In this document: one piece after another, positions 1 to 11,400 of the stretch
How positions within the stretch are numbered: the stretch's first letter is position 1
Layout of the letters: each line of letters begins with the position of its first letter
Assembly: GCA_029204225.1 (NCBI GenBank)
Contig: CM055094.1
Location: 13,828,928 to 13,892,927 of the forward strand
Origin: Diphasiastrum complanatum
Lineage: Eukaryota; Streptophyta; Lycopodiopsida; Lycopodiales; Lycopodiaceae
Reading direction: 5' to 3'
Length of the DNA stretch: 64,000 nt
Made by a program: the position numbers and the translations under genes
The notes under the pieces: model-generated
Told to the model about the DNA's origin: nothing
Databases searched by the model: none
Seen by the model: only the letters and a program-made list of their open reading frames with translations

Positions 1-560
1 GTCTCCTGGGCGCTAGCATGCCAAGGCGAGAGCCATGACAACATTCCAGCAAGGGAGGCTGAGGACTTGGTTGGAGCTCGCCTTGAGTCGCAACCCGCAC
101 TCCCCCTATAGTATTGGTGTGATTCGGCAACCCCCCCTCATACCAAGCACTCTACCCAAGCTGGTTAAAGCACATTTTTCTCTCTCTAGAATTTTCTCTT
201 TCTAGAAGGTCATTTTCTCTCTCTAGATTTTATTGATCTCCGGGCTTCCTTTAATCATGCCTAGATCGTGTGAGGTGATTGCACATCGATGTGAGCTCTC
301 TGGACTCCGCTAGAACCGATCAAAGATTTTCAGCCATAGGAACTTGGCGCCGGCTGGATTCTGGTCACAGTGGTGCCGGGAGCAGCAGGGGCACTGCTGG
401 CGCCGGGGACATAGCTGGTGCCGATGGCGCCGGAAGTAAAGCTTGTAAAGGTAGCTTTACAACATCCACCCGCAACTTTATAAAAATTGATGTCCTCACC
501 AGATGACAGATTAAAGTAAAGGTGTCTCCCAATTAAAATAAACTATACATTTAAGCTACT
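1..560 (+). other. LTR/leader-like sequence
   Basis: No gene is recognised. Positions 170-235 carry repeated CTCTCTAGA / TTTTCTCT pyrimidine motifs of the kind seen in R-U5 regions of plant LTRs. At 345-357 there is a TGGCGCC-containing stretch that resembles a gypsy-type primer-binding site, but no convincing LTR end precedes it. A perfect 8-bp inverted repeat (GTAAAGCT and complement) lies at 436-443 and 453-460. It could be the end of an LTR and the leader of an element otherwise outside the window. This is inference only. Confidence 0.25.
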
Positions 561-571
561 TGGCACAGTAC

Positions 572-1054
572 TCAATTTACTGGCCCACTTTTTACTGAAC
601 ATTGAAGCTGGCACACCACAAGTCGGAGGCTCAGCTCTTTGTACTGAAAGATTACATAACTTGAAAATATATCTTTGTCTGGGAAAAGCGTAGATTTGAT
701 ATCGCTTTCGTAAAACCCAAAAACCTTATTAACTAGTGACAAAGGCCTTCCTTTGAAATGTTCGCCCCCTGTCGCTTCTGAGTTTCGACTTTGGAACTTC
801 TTTGAGCTCCTGATTTGTCCTTGATGCACTTTGTGTTGAGCTCCATGAGCACCAGATTTGTTCAGTTCCGCACAGGTATCAAGGCTCCCTGAGCCAAAGG
901 ATTTATCGTTTGATTGCCCCACTTTATGGTCCACTCCGTGCCTTGTTGCTTTTGCACCTTGATTTCTCTCCTTGTCCCAGCCTGATCTTGATACTTTTCC
1001 ATATTGGCTCTTTAAGGTAGGCAAAGATTGAGTACTCTGCAATGCACCTCTCAC
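572..1054 (-). other. unrecognised 160-codon reading frame
   Basis: An open frame of 160 codons rich in Lys, Ser, Gly and Gln, with no domain I recognise. It has no hydrophobic segment and no repeat family signature. It sits in moderately GC-rich DNA between LTR-like sequence and tandem duplications, so it may be a remnant of a retroelement gag region or a chance frame. No function is proposed. Confidence 0.2.
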
Positions 1055-1420
1055 TTAGCTTGAAGTAGCTCTTTGAATCAGCCCAAATGTAACCATTGAC
1101 CTCGTGGAAAGCCAAAGGGTCGCACCAGTTTGATCCGCATCCGAACTATCTCTTCGCGTTTGTTTGAAGCACCATGTCCGTCGTGCAAAACTTGACTTTC
1201 ACAATTCCATCACTGGTCAGTTGCCTCACAGTCAAAACAAGAAGTGTACATCGTGCTTGGCTTCAAGTAGCTCTCTTTGGATCAGACACATGCACCCAGA
1301 GTTTGCACTAGTTCGATCTCAACGCGAACTGTCCCTTAGAGTCCGTTTGAAATACCAAGTCTCTCATGCAAGACTCAACTTTCACAGTTCCTTCATTGAT
1401 CAGCTGCCTTACACGTAACA
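1055..1420. repeat. two-copy tandem duplication (~185-200 bp unit)
   Basis: Two diverged direct copies. Anchors are GCTTGAAGTAGCTC at about 1058 against GCTTCAAGTAGCTC at about 1260, and a GTTTGAA-led block at 1162 against 1345 (period 183). Both copies continue into matching CAACTTTCACA-like and GATCAGCTGCC-like blocks. Neither copy holds a convincing reading frame. Confidence 0.7.
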
Positions 1421-1802
1421 CAAACTAGAGTACTCATATGTTTCCTCATCATTGCTGGTCCAGAGAAGCCTATAACAGACTTTCCTTTCCACAACAAAAA
1501 CTTGTCAACTTATTAGGTCCAAAGTTTGCCAGTCTCCTCGTGTGAGTATGGCTAGGTCACCTTGAATTTGCCCCCATTTTGATCAACTTTCATTCAAAAT
1601 TTGCCCCAAGAGAGAGGTGTGTGTGATAGTTTCCCTCCACTTATAAAATCAGCTGATCGGACTTAGAGTAGAGTTCTTCGAACAAAAAGCCTTTCCAACA
1701 CTTTGCTTCCCATATGCTAGGATTATGGCTTGATCCAACTTGTTGCCAATCTCTGAAGAGGATTCTAGTCTTTCCCCTTTGAGAAAAAACCCAACTGATA
1801 TT

Positions 1803-2307
1803 GGATATCCCCCATGCTCAGTGAATTTCAGTTTTGAAGGTGGTCCGTCCCAAAATGAAGACCAACTGCTCCATAGAAGATCTCCCCTAAAATTGCCCTT
1901 TCCAACTTTTGACTTCCTGCTTGCGTCTGGTGGGCGTTGTCGCAAATGAAACTAACCCAAGAAACAGGCTAGCCATCCATCCTTTGCAAACATTGAGTCG
2001 TTTCGTTGCCGTTCACGTGCGAGTACTTGAACTGCAAATCTGCCCCACAGATTCTGGATATCACCCATGCTCAGTGAGTTTTAGTTTTGAAGGTGGCCGT
2101 CTCAAAATGAAGACCACTGCTCCACAAAAGATCTCCCCTGAAATTGCCCTTTCCAACTTTTGACTTCCTGCTTGCATCTGGTGGGCGTTGTCGCAAATGA
2201 AACTAATCCAAGAAACAGGCTAGCCATTCATCCTTTGCAAATATTGAGTCATTTCGTTGCTGTTCACGTGCGAGTACTTGAACTGCAAATCCGCCCCACA
2301 GATTCTG
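1803..2307. repeat. two-copy tandem duplication (~252 bp unit)
   Basis: Unit 1 (1803-2055) and unit 2 (2056-2307) are about 90% alike by eye, both starting GGATATC.CCCATGCTCAG and both ending in CCCCACAGATTCTG. Small indels separate them (period 251-253). This is a recent local duplication in non-coding DNA; the short frames across it repeat because the DNA repeats. Confidence 0.85.
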
Positions 2308-2583
2308 TAGTCCTTTTTGTTTGATGGTATCAACCTTCAAAAGAAAAGGTTCCTTCTCGAGCCATCAGCTCCTTGTATCACAAGCAATCATGCAAACCAG
2401 GCAAAGCACGAGTACTAAGACTCATCACGAATACATACAAGTAAGACACTCATGCAGGTTTCCTAACAAGTAACAAAGACAAGATCCCCCTTTGAGATGG
2501 TCCTGCCAACGGACCTTTGCCTGGCCGTGCCCATACAAATTGTTCACGGAATCAGCCCACATAGGACACCCCTTCAACTATCC

Positions 2584-2980
2584 GTGCTTTCACCATTAAG
2601 CAGCACATTGCCTCAGTCACGTCCCACCACTTTTTGGTCAATAGCCCTTATAGCTAAACGATCGGCAGCTATCCCGCACCGGCAGCTAACCACCCATGCT
2701 TTACACCCGAATTTGAGCAGCATCTCTGTATCAATGGTTAACCCATACAGTTTGAATATGTCGCCCCGCATCCCACAAGATACAGACTGTGCTTTCACCT
2801 CCCTAGGCAGCACTTTGCCTCATTCGTCCTACGTGCAGACAGCGCCAGGCTCGAACCGTGAGAACTGACCGTGCTTACACCTCAAGGGCAGCACCTTGAC
2901 TCATCAAGTCCCCCGTTCTACCGACCACCCTGACCCTGGACGCACCCATGCTTACACTGTGGGCAGCACCTTGCACAACA
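2584..2980 (-). repeat. four spaced stem-loop motifs in a retroelement leader
   Basis: Four copies of a ~35-bp motif start near 2588, 2790, 2871 and 2948. On the + strand each runs GTGCTTWCAC, a short variable stretch, then GGCAGCAC or similar, and CTTGCCTCA-like sequence in most. The GTGCT and AGCAC ends are complementary, so each can form a small hairpin. They lie just 3' (in the minus-strand sense) of the primer-binding site at 3046-3057, that is in the untranslated leader of an LTR element. Confidence 0.55.
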
Positions 2981-3045
2981 GTTGTCTTGATGAACCCCAA
3001 ACCGTGGCCATTTCCGTGAGATCTGCATAGCTGACCGGCTAGTCG

Positions 3046-3057
3046 GCTCTGATACCA
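3046..3057 (-). other. primer-binding site (initiator tRNA-Met)
   Basis: The minus strand reads TGGTATCAGAGC, complementary to the 3' end of plant initiator tRNA-Met, the usual primer of plant LTR retroelements. Two bases (CA) separate it from a TGTAGCACAG sequence at 3060 that looks like the end of the 5' LTR. The element therefore runs leftward from here; its body to the left is too decayed to recognise. Confidence 0.7.
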
Positions 3058-3059
3058 CA

Positions 3060-3990
<931 letters not shown>

Positions 3991-4096
3991 ATTAGTCACC
4001 AACAGGCTTCGATGCATGACCAATAATCTCGAATACTGGAGGGCCGGTCTACCATATCAGGACTATTCTAGGTCCTTAACCAAATATGGCCATAAC

Positions 4097-4100
<4 letters not shown>

Positions 4101-4184
<84 letters not shown>
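4101..4184 (+). repeat. (AG)n microsatellite, 84 bp
   Basis: Uninterrupted AG array with purines on the + strand. It lies about 50 bp downstream (minus-strand sense) of the TATA-like box at 4234-4242, where the untranslated part of a transcript would start. Confidence 0.99.
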
Positions 4185-4188
<4 letters not shown>

Positions 4189-4577
4189 ATCTAGAAGACA
4201 AGATAAGATCCAACACAAAAAAATAATTGCTCTCTTTTATAGATTTGAAAGGTGAGACTCCTTCATTCTGATTGGCCACACTTCAATGGCAAGAATTCTA
4301 ATCCAGGCCCTTCAAAGAAACACAAATCTAATCTAATGGTGTTAAGAGAGCACAAGGGGAACTCACATGTATCATGTGAGTTCTAATTTGGTCCCTTTTA
4401 GCTTTTTATTGGCAATGATGTTATTTTAGAGTTTCAAGCTCCTAGTTGCTTATTCCTAAGAATTACAACTGGATACTTGTGCTCATTGGGTTGGGCTTAT
4501 GCACACAGGATGCTAAGGCCCTCACACTTATTACTCTACCAGTACAATGTAATGTGGTGAGGCCTACTTGGTAAGGC
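4185..4577 (-). mobile_element. LTR promoter-region fragment
   Basis: On the minus strand a CTATAAAAG TATA box lies at 4234-4242. About 230 bp upstream of it is a GTGCTCATTGGG...GGGCTTATGCACAC block (4471-4505). The same block stands 260-280 bp upstream of a TATA box at 37,484 (minus) and, in the opposite orientation, at 14,290 (plus), which marks three copies of one LTR family's U3 region. The element's body is not recognisable next to it. Confidence 0.5.
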
Positions 4578-6540
4578 TTGGCCAATAGTAAAAAGCATCA
4601 ACAACACGATCAACAACAACAACAATCCAATATCAAACTCTTCTACAAATACTACAAGAAATTAATCACAACATCAAATATTATTGAGTTCTCAAGCACA
4701 ATGAAGCAAAGAAGAAAATGCAGCAACAACAAGATGAAAGTTCTAATTCTACTAGGAACTCCCATGAAGATCTTATAGTGATGATGATACAAGACCTGCA
4801 AAGTAGAGATACTCACCAATGGTATCGCGATTCAAGAGCCTCTCCACACATGACTCCATGTAAGAGCCTATTGGTAGACCTCATCATATCCGATTCTAAA
4901 TACATATTCTTAGCAGACTCAAGTTCTCACGAGATCATAGGCCAAGGGTTTATTCATTCAGTTCCTAGATGGTATTTCAAGATTGATCTCTGGTGTACTC
5001 TAACTACCCAAATTTACAAATAATCTATTGTCTATTGGCAAGATCACACATCAAGGCTATGTAGCTTTGATTAATTCTAAACGATACCATATTAGATGAT
5101 TGTTCGAATAAAATCCTCTCTACAAACAGAGAAGGAAATTTGTATATCTTGAGTCGCGAAGATGCACTTACAATGAATGGAGCAATCCTAATGCCCAACT
5201 ATGGCATTAATGACTAGAAAACTTGAATATGAGAACTGTCTTGTACATGCATCATAATAGGACTGTCCAGGATATGAGCTTAGATGTTGCTTCCATAGAA
5301 ACTCAAAATGTTTGTGAGATGTGCTCACTAGAAAAATAGTATCTACTCCATGCTTCAATGAAAATACCTTCCATGAGTTTGATGCATCCTTGAGCTCCTT
5401 GATCATGCTTGTTTCTTGAGTGATGCATTTATAACCTTGCACTTCCATCCCTTTGTGTGTGGTTGTGGATTAATGTAGGAATCAACATTGAGGTAATTCG
5501 TCTTGGCTAGGTTGTGGTGTAGATCTTGCAAATGCTAAGACAACCTATGTCATTGATGTTCTTGGCTGTCCAAGAATCAAGAAATGTGTGTTCTTGATTC
5601 TTGGGCTCTCCAAAATGCTATCTAAATTAGTTCTTGTTCCTTGTTTTTAGACTAATGCAAGTATTCTATATTTTCCAAATGACAAGCTACTAGAGTTAAG
5701 TCCACTTTAGAATTGATACATAGTGCTTTGTGTGGCCCTATGAGTATATTCTCTTTGGGTAATGCGCTTTATTTTATCACTTTTGTTGATATTTATTCAC
5801 CAAAAAAATGTTCATCAAGAACAAGTCTGAGGCATTTAAGTATTTCAAATGCTTCATATGCCAGATGAAAGTCGGACTATCTTACTTTGTGTGGGATGTA
5901 TCATCAATTCACCACTAACTTACCCCACAACATAATGGAGTAGCCAAAAGGAAGAACTTAACATTATTAGATGCATCTTGAACAATGCTCTCAAATGCTC
6001 AACTACCCAAGAAATTTTGGGCTGAAGCTATCTCTAACACCTACTATCTGCAAAATTATTCGAGCACCAAAGCTGATGACTTGAAGTCTCCCTTTGAAGC
6101 CTACTATGGTTACAAGCTGAGTCTGAAGCACCTTCAAGTGTTCGGATTTCCATGCTACGTGCAAATGCTCTATGACTTGAGAAAGAAGCTTGATCATGTT
6201 AGCTGCAAGAATATCTTTATCGAATATTTGAATTTGCACAAAGCTTGCAGAATCTATGATTTCGAATCAAGACGAATCTCGGTCAATTGAGATGTAGTCT
6301 TTTTGGAAGACAAATTCTATAATTTAAAATAGAAGCAATCAATGCAGGAGTTTGGTCCAACAACTCCATTTACATCGACAGGCCTCGACCTACGAATGTT
6401 CCTACACCTATTGAAGACATCTCAGTCATGCAACAAGGAGGGTAATCTACTTAGCGATCAATGATTATTCGTAGATCTGCTTGTATCTGACTAGAGCCTG
6501 ATCAATACATCCCTCAAACATTCATCAACCACAATGAACC
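4578..6540 (+). pseudogene. decayed copia polyprotein (protease-integrase)
   Basis: Broken + strand copia coding sequence. Around 4820-4860 it encodes WYRDSRASPHMT, a corrupted DSGASxHMT protease active site. At 5700-5960 an integrase core is readable, with HSALCGPM where HSD is expected (first catalytic Asp lost) and TPQHNGVAKRKN. At 5985-6290 follows the integrase C-terminal part (PKKFWAEA, DLRKKLD, IFIEY). The stretch after it (about 6300-6420) matches the linker of the minus-strand copy at 47.0-47.27 kb, so both belong to one family. Many stops and frameshifts are present, and reverse transcriptase is absent. Confidence 0.8.
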
Positions 6541-6599
6541 TAAATTTCATCGAATTCAAATGCATACAAATACATGATTAGTTTTTTCAAAACTATTTT

Positions 6600-7702
6600 C
6601 AGCCCATCTGGTCCATCCAAAAATATATTTTTATGCAATAAATCTCTTTTGGTATATTGAGATAGAAGTCGAAAGAGGAGTCACATTGCCAAAGTAAAGC
6701 TGTATACCCATTTACGTAGCTCTTGTATGATCTTGCCTTAAGGCCTGCACCTTCCATGATGAAAAAATGCAACATACCAAGAACACTTGTCAAGAATTTA
6801 CTGAGTCCTAAAAACTAGCAATCATGGGCATTCATGATCCATTTGAAAGAAGTGCATAAAAGGTAGGGAAGTTCTTTTGAATATATGAATTCATCGGATA
6901 TTCTATTTTTTGAAGTTTTCTTAATATGTTCTAAATAGTGGTGAACATAATTGTTTGATTTGTCAGGAAAGGGTTCAAAATCTTGACTATCAAGCCTTTT
7001 AATTGCAAGTGTCCTGACAAGATTAATACAAATGAAACATGGATTATGTTGCGCTTTGTCTACACCGTTGATGTAAAGATGTTTGATTAACCATTGTTGT
7101 TTGTTATTGGCATCTATCTTTTTTTGTAAAGTAACGATATTCCCTTGAATCCATTTTTTTGCTTTTAAATAAATCGATAGTGGCAAGTCGACATATATCG
7201 GCATGTTTCAAAATTGTATCATCATTCACAATTGCATACACATGTAGAAGCCTCATAAGTTTGATCCAACCATAATAAAGTTCGTTAGCCACACTGTATA
7301 TGCACGTATGTTGCAACATGATATGATTAAGACTTTTTTCTAACGATTTTTTGAGGTACATACTTCTAATTATATTGTAGTCCATTATGAGCACATGATC
7401 AAATTTTTTCAAAATGAAAATTTTGAAACGTTTTAGAGAAGCACAAGAACATGAAGGTAGATTTTCAATTTCAAAATTGTAGAAAACATCAAACGGAAAG
7501 TACCATTCACTTTTGATGTTAGGCATGTATGACCAAGCAAACACAATATCATAGAAGGACTCGTGTATAAGCCAAAGATCTGTAATAAAATGCGAGTGTA
7601 AAAGTGTCTCACATGAATGGTTTCAAACATCCTATTGCAGTAGTGTAAACGTAAAAAGATCTTTGCCTTGTTCTTGTGCACGCCGAGTTGAAGTCGATCC
7701 AT
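6600..7702 (-). other. AT-rich cluster of unrecognised reading frames
   Basis: Four overlapping minus-strand frames of 64-146 codons fill this stretch (7702-7433, 7544-7104, 7204-6815, 6793-6599). They are rich in Lys, Ile, Tyr and Phe, as AT-rich DNA tends to give. The frames overlap in sequence, which could reflect frameshifts in one former gene. No transposase, polymerase or other family motif was recognised. It is bounded on the left by copia relics. Confidence 0.3.
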
Positions 7703-9000
7703 CGTATTCCTATGAGAGTTTTTCTGTCCAGATCCTCATAATCCCGCGAGCCAGTTAATCCCTGTAAAAGTTCAATTTTTTTACCGGTAAGTCTTCTTTT
7801 GCACCACTGCCTTGCCCTTCCTTACCTTTGTATCTTGTAAACCTCTTGCTTTGTCTCATATTCTGTCCAAACACCACCGAACTAGGATTGTTTAGGTTGA
7901 AAGAACCAAGCCTTTTATTAGAGTTTTAAAAGAATTTATCTTGGAGAGTAGAGAAACTTGGTCTTTTGAGTAGGTGTTCAATTTCCTTGATGCTTTTCGC
8001 ATCACCTAGGTTGGCAAGGAGTTTGGCAGTAGGGTTTGTGGCCAGCTCTATAGATGCATCAATCATGTGTTGGCATATAAAGAGGAAAGTGAGACAACAT
8101 CTCTAGCGGGCTTGCATAGCCAAAGGAAAAAAGCATTTATTTGATTTTGCAAGATCTACATTTGAAAAAGGGTCTCTTCAAATTCCAAATTTTGGCCTGG
8201 TGCATATTCATTCTACTGATACTGGTTTCAAAGTGTCCATAAACTCAGGCCCATGTTTGCTCAAAAGGGCAACGAGAGGGTTCAAATAAGTTCATGTGAA
8301 TGATATTGTCAAAGGCAATGGGTGTCTAAAGTGAAGTATTCTTGTTCAGAGCGGCAAGTCTGCATGTTTGTCCTTTTTTTTTTCAGTCAGATGTGTGTCA
8401 TGTACTTCTAGTACATCGGTGTCTATCAATGCCTTAAAATATCCATTTTAAGCTTTGTGGCCCAAAAGGAACTATTAGCCTTAAGAACAAGGCAGTTCTC
8501 TCTTTAGGCCCTTCAAAGTAATTAATAAGGATAATAGGCCACTAAGGGCCCAATGTAGGCTAAATAATACTTAATAAGGGCTAACTATCCTTCAAGATAG
8601 TTATGTTTAGTTAAGTTAGGGGACTTGTCTATAAGTAGGCAAGAGACTTCACTTTTGGAATCTTTTGGCTCATTTGCATTTAAGAGAACTAGGAGCTCCA
8701 TCTCCTCTTCCTCCTTTGTGAATGTGAGCCTTGGGATCTGATCTTGCTAGGCCTCATGTGCCCCATCACATGAATTCATGTACTCCTCACCCTCTATTAT
8801 GGAATCCATCTCCTCTTGAGCTTTACTTTGATATGAGCTTTGTGGTAGCTTGTGGTTATTCTTCATCTTTGGTTCTCTTCAACATAGGTGTGGTGGTTGC
8901 CTCCTTGTTCTAGCTTGCTTGGCTTGGATTGAGAGGTATGGCACATGACAATGTGTAAGTAAAATCCAAAGTTCAATGGGTATGGGAGCAAGAAAGGTCA
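7703..9000. other. non-coding stretch with one TATA-like box
   Basis: No gene is seen. A TCTATAAGTAGG TATA-like box lies at 8628-8639 on the + strand, followed by AAGAGACTTCA and T/C-rich sequence resembling the R region of a plant LTR. No primer-binding site, polypurine tract or terminal repeat was found to confirm an LTR. Confidence 0.3.
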
Positions 9001-9013
9001 CAATGGGTAAGCT

Positions 9014-9509
9014 CTAGAGTTTGAAACCAGTGCGAGTAGATTTGAACTCAATAGTACGATTGGGGACCATGGAAATTTGACAGTTTTTAGCTTGGCAGAA
9101 CTCAAAGGTAGGTTGGTCTCCAATGCAAGAAGTATCTTGCAAAAAACTTTCAAGTTGTGAAGCAATATCTTCGTCCAACTCATCTAAGAAAACAAGAGGG
9201 TGCGGAGAGAGGGGTGTATCAGGTAGGAGTAGGCTCGACAAACACGAAGTCATATTCTTTTTCAAAGTAGACAAAGACTTTTCTTATATATGGTTAAAAT
9301 ATCTCTCTTCCTCCCCATATTTATCAGCAATTTTCCACAGTTCCCAGAGAGTCAATATGGTTTCTACCATAATCCATGTAGATTTTAGCCCAATGTAAGG
9401 TATCCAAGAGATCAATCATGCAAAGCACTTTATCCTCTGGCCCAGTGGTAGTACATGTAGCACGATCAGTTTCAATAATAAAACTACTCAACATCACAAC
9501 TCTTTTCAT
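9014..9509 (-). pseudogene. unrecognised coding-like fragment
   Basis: Two minus-strand frames (9509-9324 and 9274-9014) are offset by one base, and a third frame bridges them with protein-like sequence (LWELWKIADKYGEEERYF). The lower frame contains VFLDELDEDIASQLESFLQD. Composition is ordinary for a protein rather than for a simple repeat. It could be a host exon or transposon gene broken by a frameshift or intron. I do not recognise the family. Its 5' end abuts the edge of the 9.5-kb segmental duplication. Confidence 0.35.
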
Positions 9510-11400
9510 ACAATAAAAGTTTGTACGAATCGATTAGGGGGGGGAAGGGGCACCTCGTAACCAAGAACAACAACATCCTGAAACCAACCTGAGGACTAAA
9601 CCATGAAAAAAAGCCTTTGTTAGCCTATGAATCCATGTAAGGTAAAGGTTTGATACTATCCTGACCAAAGGATAGTCGGATTTACACCACAAGGATGCAT
9701 AGAGAGATTAACGACACATAGCTCCTCTTGCCAAAGCAAGACCAAACCTTTTGAAACCTATATTCATAACTCAACAAGGTAAAACATAGCCGAAAGCATA
9801 TAATACTTCAAAGAAAGAAAACACCGTATAGCGAAATAAATTTCAAGACATCCAGCTGGTACCTGCCACCATCCCACCACACAAAATCGCACAAGTTAGC
9901 ACAGTGAGGAAGACAGGTGTCAACGCTAAATGTCAATGGTCATCCATGTCCAAAATAAGTTTAGCAGCTTAACATGTTAAAATATTTGATGATAAAATGT
10001 AGTCCAATCTTCCCTTTGTAACACATGATTATTCGCGATAGGCTTTCCCATATTATTACCGTATCAGGGCATTCCGCCATTCTGATCAGTCTCATGGTAC
10101 TAGTCCGTATCAATTTATAAAGTAAAAGCATATGTATTTGAAAAACAACTGTATTATATAAATTGTGATTCACAAACGAGAGATAGCATGGAACGCTACT
10201 CAGATATGGGAAAAATCCATGTCATACCAATACTTGAACCCATAGTAGGTAAAGTACCATTTTCAAAAATCTTGAGCATATCCATTGTTTCCAAGAGTAT
10301 GCCAGCTGTAGCCCAATTGCATAAAAGTTTTAAAATGTTGATCATGTCTTAAGAAACACTATATCATCACCTGTACGTGTTTAAAATTAGCCAAATATTT
10401 TACCCTAACACTTGCAATAGGATTAGGGCAAATCTGTGCCATACCAATTCCTACAAATGCAGCGATCTATTGTACAAATCCATGTACCTTAAGGGTGCAT
10501 ATGTTATCATTACTTGTATTATCGTTCATAACACTTACTTGTTGGAAAAAAAAATTAACAAAATCACCATATGTGTATCCCAAGTCACCTATACATGTTA
10601 TCATTGTGAAACGAGAGACATAAGTACGATAGTTTAAGCTATTTTGCTATAGGTGCAAACGACAAAAATTTCTTATAACCATTCATAAATGTAGATGCTT
10701 CCTATTATATACGCCTTTACCTCTTCATAAACTAGTGTGCGACGTGAAGTGTTGCAATACTAACCTGAATAGATGCCGCGTAAGAATCTTGTGAGGCAGC
10801 TATATTTGTTTACGAACGATATTTCCTTCGAAGATTGGTAATAGAAGTTTTTCGAGTCTAGTTTTTGCCACAACAATGATAGCATAAAAAGCCTTGCCAA
10901 TCATGCTATATTTGCATTATGAAACAAAGTATATGCTTATGTTTTTTACAAAAAAGGAATGAAGGAAAGCTCGGATATCAAATCATTTTGGTTTCTTCAT
11001 GAAGATGATATTTATAACACATATCTATATAAGAGCGTATTCCAAATCCAGTAATGGAATCGGGATGCAATATCGCAGTAGGGAAATTGTTGTAATGAAA
11101 GAAACAAATGTCATTTGCTTGTCATTGAATGCACATATTTTACACCATAAATCATGTGATGATTGTAATAACACACAGGAGGCAATAGTTTGTTGTCAAC
11201 CAGATATGTATCAACATTATCATTGAGAAGATAGATACCTACGTAAACTGTAGTGCTATCATCGCTGCCCTATCAGCGATGAAGGTGCCTCATGGATATA
11301 TACAAAATTGTTCAATCAATCAAGTGTTGTGAAGGCAAATGTAATCGCTATTCCAGCAAGTGTGTTTGTGATCCATTAAGCAACAAAAGATTTCATACGG
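9491..11400. repeat. segmental duplication, copy A
   Basis: Colinear with copy B at about 24,047-26,020. Both start CATCACARCTCTTTTCATACAA and share TTGTTAGCCTATGAA, GGATAGTCGGATTTACACC, AGACATCCAGCTGGTACC and many further blocks. Divergence rises toward the right end. No reading frame is conserved, so it is more likely a non-coding transposon or duplicated intergenic DNA. Where copy B has a long (CA)n(AG)n array, this copy has only GCATAGAGAGATT (about 9695-9707). A perfect 9-bp-arm hairpin lies at 11,259-11,282. Confidence 0.8.

Noticed and set aside
3046..3057. tRNA gene fragments at TGGTATCAGAGC sites
   Set aside because: Only 12 bases match tRNA-iMet and all adjoin LTR starts, as primer-binding sites do; no cloverleaf is present.
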